Positions 8,946 to 17,857 of a DNA stretch of 64,000 nt are shown in pieces. The stretch comes from Rothia nasimurium (GTDB taxonomy: Bacteria > Actinomycetota > Actinomycetes > Actinomycetales > Micrococcaceae): assembly GCF_014217215.1 (NCBI RefSeq), contig NZ_CP056080.1, positions 1,674,001 to 1,738,000 of the forward strand, written 5' to 3'. The notes under the pieces are model-generated. The model saw only the letters and a program-made list of their open reading frames with translations, had not been told where the DNA came from and ran no database searches. Positions within the stretch are counted from its first letter, which is position 1; each line of letters starts with the position of its first letter. A program made the translations under genes and the position numbers.

Positions 8946-11402
8946 ATGCCTGATTTCCGACGCCTATCACACCACCGTGCGGCGCTTGCTCTTCTTGCCT
9001 CTACCGCCACGCTGACTCCCCTGCTCACAGCCCTGCCAGCCCAGGCTGCCGAGCTCACCCCGATTGCTACCATCCAGGGCACCGGAGCTACCAGCCCGCT
9101 CGCCGGTCAAAGCGTCACTACCCGCGGTGTCGTCACAGCCGTCTATGCCGAGGGCGGCCTACGCGGCTACTTTATTCAGACCGAGGGAACAGGTGCAGAG
9201 AACCGCACTCCGGGTGCCTCTGACGGCATCTTCGTTTACTCCCCCTCCACCGTAGCGCAGGTTTCTCAGGGCGACCTCGTTGAAGTAACCGGCGCAGTTT
9301 CTGAATACAATGGGCAAACCCAGATTACGGTTTCCCGCGCGGCTGACCTCACCGTCCTTGCTGTTCCCTATGCCCCCGTCACCCCGGTGACCGGCCAGCT
9401 ACCTGAGGGTGAAGAGGCCCGTGAAGCCCTCGAAGGCATGCTCCTACAGCCCACCGGCGATATCACCGTCACCGATAACTACAACACCAACCGCTACGGT
9501 GAAGTTGGCCTTGTCAATGGCACCCAGGCCCTGCGCACCGCAACCGACGTCGTAGCCCCCGGCGCAGCAGCCCTCGCCTACGAAGCAGATAATGCGGCTA
9601 AGGTTCTTCTGCTCGATGACGGTGCAACCGTGGATTACAGCCGAGCAGGTACCGGCACCCCGCTACCCTATGTCTCCACCAGCAACCCACTGCGCGTCGG
9701 AGCTGCCGTAAACTTCAACAATCCAGTTGTCCTGGGCTACTCTTTCAACGCCTGGCGTCTGCAGCCCACCGCTCCGGTCAACGGCGCAACCGACCCCGCT
9801 GCGCTGCCCGCGTCCTGGTCCAACACCCGCACAGCGGCCCCTGAGGTAGCAAGTGAGCACAGTATCTCTAGCTTCAACGTCCTCAACTACTTCACCACCG
9901 TGGGCGATACCGTCGCAGGCTGCAAGTTCTACACCGACCGCGAGAAAAACCCCATCACCGTCAGCGGCAGCTGCGCGGTACGAGGGGCAGCTACCCTAGC
10001 TAGCTTTGAACGCCAGCAGTCAAAGATTGTTCAGGCTATCAACAAGATCGATACTTCTGTACTCTCCCTGGAAGAAATCGAGAACACCCTAGCCACCGGT
10101 CACGATAACCGCGATATCGCCCTCAACAAGCTGGTTGAAGAGCTCAATAAGGACGCCGGCTATGAAAAGTGGGCGGCTGTTGCTTCACCTAGTGCTCTGC
10201 CTGCCAGCGAGGACGTCATTCGCACCGCCTTCATCTACCAGCCCGCTGAGGTCAACCCGGTCGGTGAGTCCGCAATTCTCGATGATGCAGCTTTCTCTAA
10301 TGCCCGCCAGCCCCTGGCCCAGGCTTTTGTACCCGCAGGTTCTGCCGCAACCAGCGGTGATGATGTCTTTGTAGCTGTTGTTAACCACTTCAAGTCCAAG
10401 GGCTCCGGTAGTGGCGCCGATGCTGACCAGAACGACGGCCAGGGTAGCTCCAACGCTTCTCGCGTCGCCCAGGCCCAGGCTCTGGTGAACTTCGCTGCGG
10501 CCCAGGGGGAACGGCACGGCACCCAGAACATCATGCTGCTGGGCGACTTCAACTCCTACACCAAGGAGGACCCCATGCAGGTGCTCTACTCCGCCGGTTA
10601 CACCAACCTGGGTGAGAAGTACGACGCTGGCCACACCTACCTGTACGGCGGCCGCGTTGGCTCACTCGATCATATTTTGGCGTCCCCTGCCCTGGCTGAG
10701 AAGGTAGAGAGCGCCCAGGTCTGGAACATCAACTCTGTTGAGTCCGTGGCGCTTGAATACAGCCGCTACAACAGCAACATCACCGATTTCTACGAGGCTA
10801 ACGAATTCCGCTCATCAGACCACGACCCCCTGCTGGTCGGTATAAACCTGACTCCCGAGCCGATTTCTTTCGTTGATGTTACCGAAGCCGATATTTTCTA
10901 CCGTGAAATCATGTGGCTGGCTCAGCAGCGCATCACGACCGGGTGGGCAGACGGCACCTTCCGCCCCTACGACCATGTTGACCGCGGAGCTACAGCCGCT
11001 TTCTTCTACCGTCTAGCGGGCTCCCCCGCCTTTGAGGCCCCCGAGACCCCCTCTTTCAAGGGCGTAGACCAGACCCACCCCTTCTACAAGGAAATTGAGT
11101 GGCTCAAGGCTGAGGGTATTACCACCGGGTGGGCAGACGGCACCTTCCGCCCCTTCGAACCTATTAAGCGCGATGCCATGGCTGCCTTCTTCTACCGCTA
11201 CGCGGGTGAGCCCTACTATGTAGCGCCTAAGGGGTCGCAGTTTGTGGATGTTCCCGAGAGCACCATTTTCTACCGTGAAATTATGTGGCTGCGTTCTCGC
11301 GGTATCACCACGGGCTGGGGCGACGGCACCTTCCGCCCCTACGAGCCTATTAAGCGCGATGCCATGGCCGCGTTTATCTACCGCTACGCTCACAACAAGT
11401 AG
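8946..11402 (+). CDS. secreted ExeM/NucH-type endonuclease with three SLH domains
   Basis: An 818-residue exported protein. Residues 1-34 are a signal peptide (cleavage near PAQA|A). Residues ~35-150 form an OB-fold nuclease-accessory domain (TPIATIQGTG... SQGDLVEVTGAVSEY). Residues ~305-634 are an endonuclease/exonuclease/phosphatase domain with SFNVLNYF, SLEEIENT, LGDFNSY, SLDHIL and RSSDHDP, the catalytic signatures of ExeM/NucH extracellular DNases. Residues ~640-818 hold three S-layer-homology repeats with the near-identical core ITTGWADGTFRP, which would hold the enzyme to the cell wall. A DNase tethered this way would digest extracellular DNA for nutrients or biofilm turnover (inference). 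AAGGA precedes the ATG; a terminator follows the stop. Confidence 0.9.
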   Translation: MPDFRRLSHHRAALALLASTATLTPLLTALPAQAAELTPIATIQGTGATSPLAGQSVTTRGVVTAVYAEGGLRGYFIQTEGTGAENRTPGASDGIFVYSPSTVAQVSQGDLVEVTGAVSEYNGQTQITVSRAADLTVLAVPYAPVTPVTGQLPEGEEAREALEGMLLQPTGDITVTDNYNTNRYGEVGLVNGTQALRTATDVVAPGAAALAYEADNAAKVLLLDDGATVDYSRAGTGTPLPYVSTSNPLRVGAAVNFNNPVVLGYSFNAWRLQPTAPVNGATDPAALPASWSNTRTAAPEVASEHSISSFNVLNYFTTVGDTVAGCKFYTDREKNPITVSGSCAVRGAATLASFERQQSKIVQAINKIDTSVLSLEEIENTLATGHDNRDIALNKLVEELNKDAGYEKWAAVASPSALPASEDVIRTAFIYQPAEVNPVGESAILDDAAFSNARQPLAQAFVPAGSAATSGDDVFVAVVNHFKSKGSGSGADADQNDGQGSSNASRVAQAQALVNFAAAQGERHGTQNIMLLGDFNSYTKEDPMQVLYSAGYTNLGEKYDAGHTYLYGGRVGSLDHILASPALAEKVESAQVWNINSVESVALEYSRYNSNITDFYEANEFRSSDHDPLLVGINLTPEPISFVDVTEADIFYREIMWLAQQRITTGWADGTFRPYDHVDRGATAAFFYRLAGSPAFEAPETPSFKGVDQTHPFYKEIEWLKAEGITTGWADGTFRPFEPIKRDAMAAFFYRYAGEPYYVAPKGSQFVDVPESTIFYREIMWLRSRGITTGWGDGTFRPYEPIKRDAMAAFIYRYAHNK

Positions 11403-11447
11403 CAGTTGCCTTACACCTGCCTGTGAGTGCTACTAGATAGCAGTACG

Positions 11448-11484
11448 ACCGCCTGCTCCGGCTGCTTCGGGGCAGGCGGTTCTT
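11448..11484. terminator. terminator after the SLH nuclease gene
   Basis: ACCGCCTGC at 11448-11456 pairs with GCAGGCGGT at 11472-11480, followed by TCTTTATAG. It lies between convergent genes and may serve both. Confidence 0.75.
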
Positions 11485-11945
11485 TATAGTTTGATGCGGT
11501 AACGTTGCGCGCTCGGCTTTTCTGCCAGGTCAGCTAGGGTTCTCTCCAGGCTGGTGATGCGGATGCCCGGGGCGAGCACGGTGGTATCGGTAGGCAGGTG
11601 CAGCTCCCCGTGGTGCACGGTGTAGTCTTTGGCGCGGGTACGGTGGTAGCAGTAGACGTGCACAGTCTCGGGCAGGCTTTCTAGGGGCAACCCGTGTAGC
11701 AGGGCGGCTGTCTGGTGGGAGAAGATAATTCCGGGGTAGGACGCCGCCAGGGCCAGTACCCGGGCAAGATAGACTTCTTCCGGCGTGAGACTATCCCAGT
11801 CGGTGCGGTGCAGGTAAAAACCGCGTGCTACCCGCCGGTAGAGCCCCCTCGCTATTGCGGCCTCAAGCTGGTAACGGTTAGGGTAACGGGCGGTGAGCTG
11901 CTGGCAGGTGAGTAGTTTCTGGTTGAGTTCTTCTAGCTGAGTCAT
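11484..11945 (-). CDS. AbiEi antitoxin-like N-terminal domain protein (short form)
   Basis: A 153-residue protein that begins with a winged-helix segment (QLTARYPNRYQLEAAIARGLYRRVARGFYL) typical of the AbiEi-antitoxin N-terminal domain, followed by the usual middle region (SHQTAALLHGLPL, VHVYCYHRT, ITSLERTLADLA). Actinobacterial members commonly run to about 280-330 residues and carry a C-terminal DUF559/Vsr-like nuclease-fold region. This one stops right after the LERTLADL motif, so it looks truncated or is a minimal form. No AbiEii-type toxin gene is next to it. It has no clear ribosome site and may be leaderless. Role: probably transcriptional or orphan antitoxin-like; uncertain. Confidence 0.6.
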   Translation of the reverse strand: MTQLEELNQKLLTCQQLTARYPNRYQLEAAIARGLYRRVARGFYLHRTDWDSLTPEEVYLARVLALAASYPGIIFSHQTAALLHGLPLESLPETVHVYCYHRTRAKDYTVHHGELHLPTDTTVLAPGIRITSLERTLADLAEKPSAQRYRIKL

Positions 11946-11994
11946 GCCACTAGGCTAGAAAAACCAGGACTGGCCAGTACAGGCAGGGGCAGCC

Positions 11995-12120
11995 TGTGGA
12001 TAACCTCGCAACCACACCCACCCCGTATTTTCCGGGCAAACCCGGGGCGCGGGCGTCCGCACCTCCCCGAAAACGGTGGAGCCGTGACGCGACTATGACG
12101 CCCTGTAAACGATATCCACA
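11995..12120. other. pair of inverted DnaA-box-like 9-mers
   Basis: TGTGGATAA at 11995-12003 is a perfect DnaA box (TTATCCACA) on the minus strand; TATCCACA at 12113-12120 matches 8 of 9 on the plus strand. They face each other across ~110 bp of intergenic DNA. Two boxes are too few for an origin. They may be chance or a small DnaA-titration or regulatory site. Confidence 0.25.
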
Positions 12121-12160
12121 GGGTAACTTCACCAGCCACCCCCGCTCTTTAGGCAACAAA

Positions 12161-12202
12161 AAAGCTCCGGCCACTAGGTTTTACCCTAGTGGCCGGAGCT
12201 TT
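12161..12202. terminator. strong terminator downstream of tRNA-Pro
   Basis: An 18-bp perfect stem: AAAGCTCCGGCCACTAGG at 12161-12178 and its complement at 12185-12202, with A-runs and T-runs on both flanks. It lies just past the 3' end of the minus-strand tRNA. Confidence 0.9.
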
Positions 12203-12207
12203 ATCTG

Positions 12208-12281
<74 letters not shown>

Positions 12282-12418
12282 ATTGTCTCTCGTGAACTTT
12301 GCTGTCCCCTTGAGCACTCGTATAACTATACACACCTCTTTGAGAGAGTGCAAAATCGAAAACCGGGTTTTTGGGGCTTTTTTGGAGCGTTTTAGGTCAC
12401 ACTTCAAATAGGCCGGTG

Positions 12419-13996
12419 TTAGCGGCGTCCGCCCTTACCTGACTTACCGCTCTGGCGCTCCCCCAGGCTGCGGCGCTCACGCACGCGCATGGTGATGTCG
12501 ATGGGGGTGCCGGTGAAGTCGAAGGTTTCACGCAGACGGCGGGCGATGAAGCGGCGGTAGCCGGGGTCAAGGAAGCCGGTGGTGAAGAGAACGAACTTGG
12601 GTGGGCGGGAGGAAACCTGGGTACCGAAGAGGATACGAGGCTGCTTACCGCCACGCAGAGGGTGGGGGTGGGCTGCCACGATTTCACCCAGGAAGGCGTT
12701 CAGACGGCCGGTGGGGATGCGGGAGTCCCAGGATTCCAGTGAGTGTTCCAGGGCGGGAACCAGCTTGTCCTTGTGCCAGCCGGTCTTGGCTGAGATGTTG
12801 ACGCGAGGTGCCCACTTCACGTGGGCCAGGTCGCGCTCAATCTCGCGTTCGAGCATTTCGCGGCGGTCTTCATCGAGGGTGTCCCACTTGTTGAAGGCCA
12901 GAACCATGGCGCGGCCGGCGTCCACAGCCATCTGCACGATGCGGACATCCTGCTCGCTCAGGGGCTCAGAAACATCCAGGAGCACCACGGCAACCTCGGC
13001 ACGCTCAATAGCGGTCTGGGTACGCAGGGAGGCGTAGAAGTCAGCGCCCTTGGCCATGTGCTGGCGGCGGCGGATACCCGCGGTATCAACGAAGCGCCAG
13101 GGGCGGCCGCCCAGTTCAACGATTTCGTCCACGGGGTCGCGGGTGGTGCCGGCCAGGTCATTGACCACGGCGCGCTCTTCACCGGCCAGCTTGTTGAGCA
13201 GGGAGGACTTGCCCACGTTAGGGCGGCCGATCAGGGCGATACGGCGGGGGCCACCCAGGGCTTCGGGCTCGGCGTACTGGGAGTGCTCGGGCATAACCTC
13301 AAGCAGTGCGTCGAGCAGGTCAGCCAGGCCGCGCCCGTGCAGGCCAGAGACCGGATAGGGCTGGCCCATACCGAGTGACCATAGGGCGTGAACTTCGGGC
13401 TCCTGGTGGCTATCGTCAATCTTGTTGGCAATCAGCAGGATGGGCTTGTCGATGCGGCGCAACATACGCACAATTGCCTCGTCGGTTGCGGAGATACCGA
13501 CCAGGGCGTCAACAACCAGCAGTACGACGTCCGCGTGGGCTACAGCAATTTCAGCCTGAGCCGCGACCTGTGCGTCGATCCCCTTGGCGTCGGCTTCCCA
13601 ACCGCCGGTATCGACCAGGGTGAAGTCCTTACCGGCCCATTCGGCCTTGTAGGAAACACGGTCGCGGGTCACGCCGGGCTTATCTTCAACCACGGCTTCG
13701 CGGCGGCCCAGGATTCGGTTGATGATGGTGGACTTGCCGACGTTGGGGCGGCCGACGATGGCGACCACGGGGTCGGCTTCGCGGTTGTCGTCCTCGTCGG
13801 TGTCGTAGCCCCAGGACGCCAGAAGCGCGCGGTCTTCTTCATCCAGGTCGTAGTCTTCCAGGCCAGCGAGCAGGGCTTCGGCGCGCTGGTCTGCGGTTTC
13901 GTCGTCAATTTCGGCCAGGCGGTCCGATACGTCATCGTCGCCGCCGCCGAGGAACTTGACCTCGTAGTCGTCGTGGGGGGTGAGTTCGTCGCTCAT
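12419..13996 (-). CDS. der: ribosome-assembly GTPase Der (EngA)
   Basis: A 525-residue protein with two tandem GTPase domains, each with a P-loop: GRPNVGKST at 82-90 and GRPNVGKSS near 262. A C-terminal KH-like domain ends in a basic tail. The first ~75 residues are an acidic extension, common in actinobacterial Der. It acts in 50S subunit maturation in the cytoplasm. A good ribosome site (AGGAGGT) lies 7 nt upstream of the ATG. It is the last protein gene of the leftward block that starts at parA, following cmk by ~100 bp, as in other actinobacteria. Confidence 0.96.
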   Translation of the reverse strand: MSDELTPHDDYEVKFLGGGDDDVSDRLAEIDDETADQRAEALLAGLEDYDLDEEDRALLASWGYDTDEDDNREADPVVAIVGRPNVGKSTIINRILGRREAVVEDKPGVTRDRVSYKAEWAGKDFTLVDTGGWEADAKGIDAQVAAQAEIAVAHADVVLLVVDALVGISATDEAIVRMLRRIDKPILLIANKIDDSHQEPEVHALWSLGMGQPYPVSGLHGRGLADLLDALLEVMPEHSQYAEPEALGGPRRIALIGRPNVGKSSLLNKLAGEERAVVNDLAGTTRDPVDEIVELGGRPWRFVDTAGIRRRQHMAKGADFYASLRTQTAIERAEVAVVLLDVSEPLSEQDVRIVQMAVDAGRAMVLAFNKWDTLDEDRREMLEREIERDLAHVKWAPRVNISAKTGWHKDKLVPALEHSLESWDSRIPTGRLNAFLGEIVAAHPHPLRGGKQPRILFGTQVSSRPPKFVLFTTGFLDPGYRRFIARRLRETFDFTGTPIDITMRVRERRSLGERQSGKSGKGGRR

Positions 13997-14092
13997 GGGC
14001 GATACCTCCTGTGGTGGTTTCCGGCGGGTGCCGGTGCGTTGGTAGATAAGTTTAGTTCACGGGGGGGCCGACGCCTGCACGCCGCCCGGTCG

Positions 14093-14764
14093 CTAGCGCT
14101 TGAGTTGGCCTTCGACGGCTTCGATAACCGCTGCGATGGTTTCTTCGAAGTTGAGTTCTGATGAGTCAACGAGAGCTACGCCTTCGGCGGCTTCGGTGAA
14201 GCTGGTGACCTTGGAGTCTTTGGCGTCGCGGGCTGAGACCTGGGCTGCAAGCTGCTCGGAGTTCTGGGTGCCACCCAGCTGCAGGCCGCGGCGGGCAAGG
14301 CGCACTTCTTCGCTGGCGGTGAGCAGGACGCGGGCGTCGGCATCGGGGGCAACGACGGTGGTGATGTCGCGGCCTTCTGCCACCATGCCGGTGGTGGAGC
14401 GGGCAATAAAGTCGCGCTGCAGGTCGATCAGAATCTGACGGACGTCCATGTTCGAGGCAACAGCAGAAACAGCCTCAGAGATGCGGGGTTCGCGGATAGC
14501 CTCACGCACGTCTACTCCCCCGACCTCGATGATCTCTTCGTCGGAGCTGGTGCCCTGCACGTAGGGGAAGCTGCGGGCTGCAGCAACCAGGGCTGCGGCG
14601 TCCTCGGTGTTGACCTGAGTGTCTAAGCAGTACCAGGTCAGGGCGCGGTACATAGCGCCGGTGTCCAGGTATTCGAGCCCGTAGTGGCGGGCCACGGCCT
14701 TAGAGACCGAGGACTTGCCGGAGCCAGAAGGGCCGTCAATGGCGATCACGAGCTTGTCAGACAT
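14093..14764 (-). CDS. cmk: cytidylate kinase
   Basis: A 223-residue kinase with P-loop GPSGSGKSS at the N-terminus, LDTGAMYRALTW (CMP-binding segment) and GRDITTVVAPDADARVLLTAS. It phosphorylates CMP and dCMP with ATP. It lies 12 bp downstream of tyrA and upstream of der; the cmk-der pairing is conserved across actinobacteria. Start ATG with GGAAG upstream. Confidence 0.95.
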   Translation of the reverse strand: MSDKLVIAIDGPSGSGKSSVSKAVARHYGLEYLDTGAMYRALTWYCLDTQVNTEDAAALVAAARSFPYVQGTSSDEEIIEVGGVDVREAIREPRISEAVSAVASNMDVRQILIDLQRDFIARSTTGMVAEGRDITTVVAPDADARVLLTASEEVRLARRGLQLGGTQNSEQLAAQVSARDAKDSKVTSFTEAAEGVALVDSSELNFEETIAAVIEAVEGQLKR

Positions 14765-14775
14765 AGTTTTCTTCC

Positions 14776-15930
14776 TTACTTGACGACCTTCCAGCCGCGG
14801 CTGGTGAGGTCTTCGATGAGTTTTTCGTGTTCATTGGGGTTGACCGAAATTTCGGCCATGCCGACCTGGGCACCGGGTGAGTGTTCCAGGCGCAGGTCTT
14901 CCAGGTTGACGCCCAGTTCACCAATTTCAACCAGTAGGCGGGCCAGAGTGCCGGGGGTGTCGTCCACCAGCACGGTCAACTGGGCAAAGGCGGACGGGGA
15001 GCCGCCGTGCTTGCCGGGTATGCGGGCCACGCCCGAGTTACCCTCGCTCATCAGCTGGGCGATATCGAGCCTAGCCCCGGCAGCGGTGGGGGCTTCCAGG
15101 GTGCTGATGAGGCGCTCTAGGTCCTCACGCACCCCGTAAAGGGTCTGTACCACGGGCTCGGCATTGGCCGAAAGGATCTGCACCCACAGCCCGGGGTCTG
15201 AGGCTGCGATACGGGTAGTATCACGCAGACCCTGCCCGGCCAGGCCGAGCGCATAGAGGGGGGTATCCTGCAGACGAGAGGCCAGCAGAGAGCTCATTAC
15301 CTGGGGCACGTGGGAAATCAGGGCGACGGTGCGGTCGTGCTCTTCCACATCCATATGGGTGATGGTTGATCCCAGTTCGGTTGCCAGCTGCTGGGCTACC
15401 TTCACCAGTTCGGGGCGCACCGTCTCGTGGTCGCAGAGCACCCAGGGGCGGGCTGAGAAGAGCTCACCGCGGGCAGCCACGGGGCCGGATTTTTCACGCC
15501 CGGCCATGGGGTGGGTGCCCAGGTAGCGGCTCACATCAGCCCCAGAGGCCCGCACCTGCTCTAAGATCCCTGACTTCACCGAGGCTATGTCGATGACAAA
15601 GGACGCCGGGTAGTCGGCGAGCGCGCGCACCACCAGGTCGGCGGTGACGTCCGGGGGTGCCGCCACGACAACCAGCTGAGGGGTAAGTTCCAGCTGGTCG
15701 GGGGCGTCCGCTCCTGTTTTCCCTTGCCAATCGGTGGCTAGGGCTCGCAGGGAGGTGCCGGCGCCGATGTCTTCGGCGACGGCTTCGGTGGTGGGTGAGA
15801 TATCGGAGATGTAGACCGTGTAGCCGCGGTGGCTCAGGCCCAGCCCGATGGAAGCACCCAGCAGGCCTGCGCCAATCACCAGGACGGGGCCGTGCAGGTG
15901 GGAGTCGAGGACGGTGGGTGAACCGCTCAT
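14776..15930 (-). CDS. tyrA: prephenate dehydrogenase with C-terminal ACT domain
   Basis: A 384-residue enzyme. The Rossmann motif is VIGAGLLGASIGLGL (~18-32). SYLGTHPMAGREKSG-type substrate residues appear as YLGTHPMAGREKSGP. A C-terminal ACT-like region (LTVLVDDTPGTLARLLVEIGELGVNLEDLRLEH) probably senses tyrosine. It converts prephenate to 4-hydroxyphenylpyruvate with NAD(P). Its ATG overlaps the stop of the rluB-like gene by 1 nt, so translation is probably coupled. The position between rluB and cmk is typical of Micrococcaceae and related groups. Confidence 0.93.
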   Translation of the reverse strand: MSGSPTVLDSHLHGPVLVIGAGLLGASIGLGLSHRGYTVYISDISPTTEAVAEDIGAGTSLRALATDWQGKTGADAPDQLELTPQLVVVAAPPDVTADLVVRALADYPASFVIDIASVKSGILEQVRASGADVSRYLGTHPMAGREKSGPVAARGELFSARPWVLCDHETVRPELVKVAQQLATELGSTITHMDVEEHDRTVALISHVPQVMSSLLASRLQDTPLYALGLAGQGLRDTTRIAASDPGLWVQILSANAEPVVQTLYGVREDLERLISTLEAPTAAGARLDIAQLMSEGNSGVARIPGKHGGSPSAFAQLTVLVDDTPGTLARLLVEIGELGVNLEDLRLEHSPGAQVGMAEISVNPNEHEKLIEDLTSRGWKVVK

Positions 15931-17012
15931 TACATGCCTACCGAGGCCAGCAGCTTACCGATTTCGACCTTGGACAGGTTGCGTACGGTGCCCTGCTTCT
16001 GGGAGCCGATGTGGATGGGGCCCATCTCAACACGCACGAGCTTCTCGACGGGGTAGCCGACGTGCTCGAACATGCGACGGATGATGCGGTTCTTGCCGGA
16101 GTGGATGGTGACCTCAACGAGCACGTGGCCGGGGGTTGAGTCGACCAGCTTGAACTCGTCGACGCGGGTGACGCCGTCCTCCAGGCGCAGGCCCTTCTTC
16201 ATGGCTGCACCGATACCGGGTTCCATGGGGCCGGGTACCTGCACCAGGTAGGTCTTGGGTACCTCGTAGGAGGGGTGGGTCAGGCGGTTGGCCAGCTCGC
16301 CGTCGTTGGTCAGCAGGAGCAGACCTTCGGTTTCAACGTCCAGGCGGCCCACGTGGAAGACGCGTTCGGTCATGGAGGAGCGCAGGAAGTTGGAGATGTT
16401 GGGGCGGCCGTCGGGGTCATCCATGGCTGAGACGACGCCGGCGGGCTTGTTGAGCACCATGTAGACCAGCTTGTCGTTGGTCTGGATGGTCATACCGTCG
16501 ACCTGGATGGTGACCTGGTCGGGGTTAACGCGTACGCCGAGTTCGGTCACCAGGACGTCGTTGACGGTCACGCGACCTTCTTCAATCATTTCTTCGCAGA
16601 CGCGGCGGGATGCCACACCGGCGGATGCCATGACCTTCTGCAGGCGGACGCCCTCGTGGTCGTAGAAGGGGTAGTGGTCGACGGGTGCGTTCTTGGGGCG
16701 GCGCGGACGGTGGGGGCCAAAGTTCTTGGAGCCGCGGTTAGCGGGGCGGAACTCGCCCATTTCCTTAGCGAAGGGCTGGCCTGAGCGGAACTTGGGGCCC
16801 TTACCGGTACCGGCCTTGCGGGGGCCGCCGGGGGTGCCGGGCTTAGCGCCCTTGTTACCGGCAAAACCTGAACGACCGGAGCCACCCTTACCGGCTCCGC
16901 CCTTGCCAGCGCCGGCGAAACCCTTGCCGCCGCGTCCGGCTCCTGCTTTGCCTGCACCGGGGCGGCCGCCGCGGTTTGAGTTACCTCGTGATGAGTTGTT
17001 TCCGTATGCCAT
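15930..17012 (-). CDS. 23S rRNA pseudouridine synthase (RluB/RsuA family) with Gly/Arg/Lys-rich N-terminal tail
   Basis: A 360-residue protein. Residues ~120-180 form an S4 RNA-binding domain (VRLQKVMASAGVASRRVCEEMI). The catalytic domain includes HVGRLDVETEGLLLLTNDG, with the conserved Asp of the RsuA/RluB family, and GKNRIIRRM near the end. The first ~115 residues are a low-complexity extension of Gly, Lys, Arg and Ala (RGGRPGAG, GAGKGGAGKGG), probably disordered and RNA-binding. A similar tail is found on the unrelated TPR protein at 35.7-37.0 kb. It modifies uridine in large-subunit rRNA. It sits between scpB and tyrA, as is usual in actinobacteria. Confidence 0.92.
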   Translation of the reverse strand: MAYGNNSSRGNSNRGGRPGAGKAGAGRGGKGFAGAGKGGAGKGGSGRSGFAGNKGAKPGTPGGPRKAGTGKGPKFRSGQPFAKEMGEFRPANRGSKNFGPHRPRRPKNAPVDHYPFYDHEGVRLQKVMASAGVASRRVCEEMIEEGRVTVNDVLVTELGVRVNPDQVTIQVDGMTIQTNDKLVYMVLNKPAGVVSAMDDPDGRPNISNFLRSSMTERVFHVGRLDVETEGLLLLTNDGELANRLTHPSYEVPKTYLVQVPGPMEPGIGAAMKKGLRLEDGVTRVDEFKLVDSTPGHVLVEVTIHSGKNRIIRRMFEHVGYPVEKLVRVEMGPIHIGSQKQGTVRNLSKVEIGKLLASVGM

Positions 17013-17071
17013 TTCTTTTATCTCTTTCCTCTGTGTCGTAGTTTCTGGTGATGCCGCAGGTAGCGTGTGCG

Positions 17072-17857
17072 CTAGCTGGGGTCATCCAAGTCTAGGGTGG
17101 TGCTGCTGCCCATCTCGTGGGGGTCGGGTAGGTAGGGGGCCAGGGCGGGAAGCTCGTCAAGGGAGTTCAGCCCCAGCTTTTCAAGCAGGGTGTCGGTGGT
17201 GATGTACTGGGTGGCCCCGGTTTGATCGGGAACGGTCTCGGTGATGAGGCCGCGCTGTAGGAGGTTGCGCACCGCCGCGTCTGCCGACACCCCGCGTACC
17301 TGGGCGATATAGGCCCTGGTGGCCGGTTGCTGGTAGGCAATGACGGCCAGGGTTTCGAGGGCTGCCTTGGTGAGTTTGACGGTCTGGGCGCCGACCACGA
17401 ACCGGCTGACCCAGGGTGAAAAATCAGCCCGGGAGTAGAGCCGCCAGCCACCTGCCACTTGGCGGAGTTCAAAGCCGCGGGGCTCGTGGGTGCCGGTGGC
17501 ATCGTCGTAGCCGTCGTAGTCGCGCATCAGCTCGTCGAGGGCGGTTTCGATGGCTCGTTCTGAGACAATCAGGGCCGCCGCGAACTCGCGGACGCTCACC
17601 GGCATATCGGCTACCGCCAAAATCGCCTCGATAGCGGCTTTCACGCCGCCGGGCTGGAGCTCAACTCGGTTGAGTTCGTGGGCGGACGCCGCCACCTGCG
17701 GGGTGGCTTTCGTTGGCTTGGTAGCGGGTTGAGGTGCTACCGGGGAGGTTTCTTCTGGTGCTGGCTCAGCTTCGGGCTCTTGCTCCGGTTCAGCCTCCCA
17801 GCTGCCAGAGAGCAGAATCTTAAGGTCATCGTCTGTGTAGTCGGGGGTCCCGCTCAT
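17072..17857 (-). CDS. scpB: segregation and condensation protein B
   Basis: A 261-residue ScpB. The first ~70 residues are acidic and Pro/Ala-rich. Then come two winged-helix domains, with family segments GVKAAIEAILAVADMPVSVREFAAAL, LKLTKAALETLAVIAYQQPATRAYIAQVRGV and LLQRGLITE. It joins ScpA and SMC in the condensin-like complex that compacts and segregates the chromosome. Its ATG overlaps the scpA stop (ATGA), so the two are translationally coupled. ParA, encoded upstream, acts in the same process. Confidence 0.94.
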   Translation of the reverse strand: MSGTPDYTDDDLKILLSGSWEAEPEQEPEAEPAPEETSPVAPQPATKPTKATPQVAASAHELNRVELQPGGVKAAIEAILAVADMPVSVREFAAALIVSERAIETALDELMRDYDGYDDATGTHEPRGFELRQVAGGWRLYSRADFSPWVSRFVVGAQTVKLTKAALETLAVIAYQQPATRAYIAQVRGVSADAAVRNLLQRGLITETVPDQTGATQYITTDTLLEKLGLNSLDELPALAPYLPDPHEMGSSTTLDLDDPS

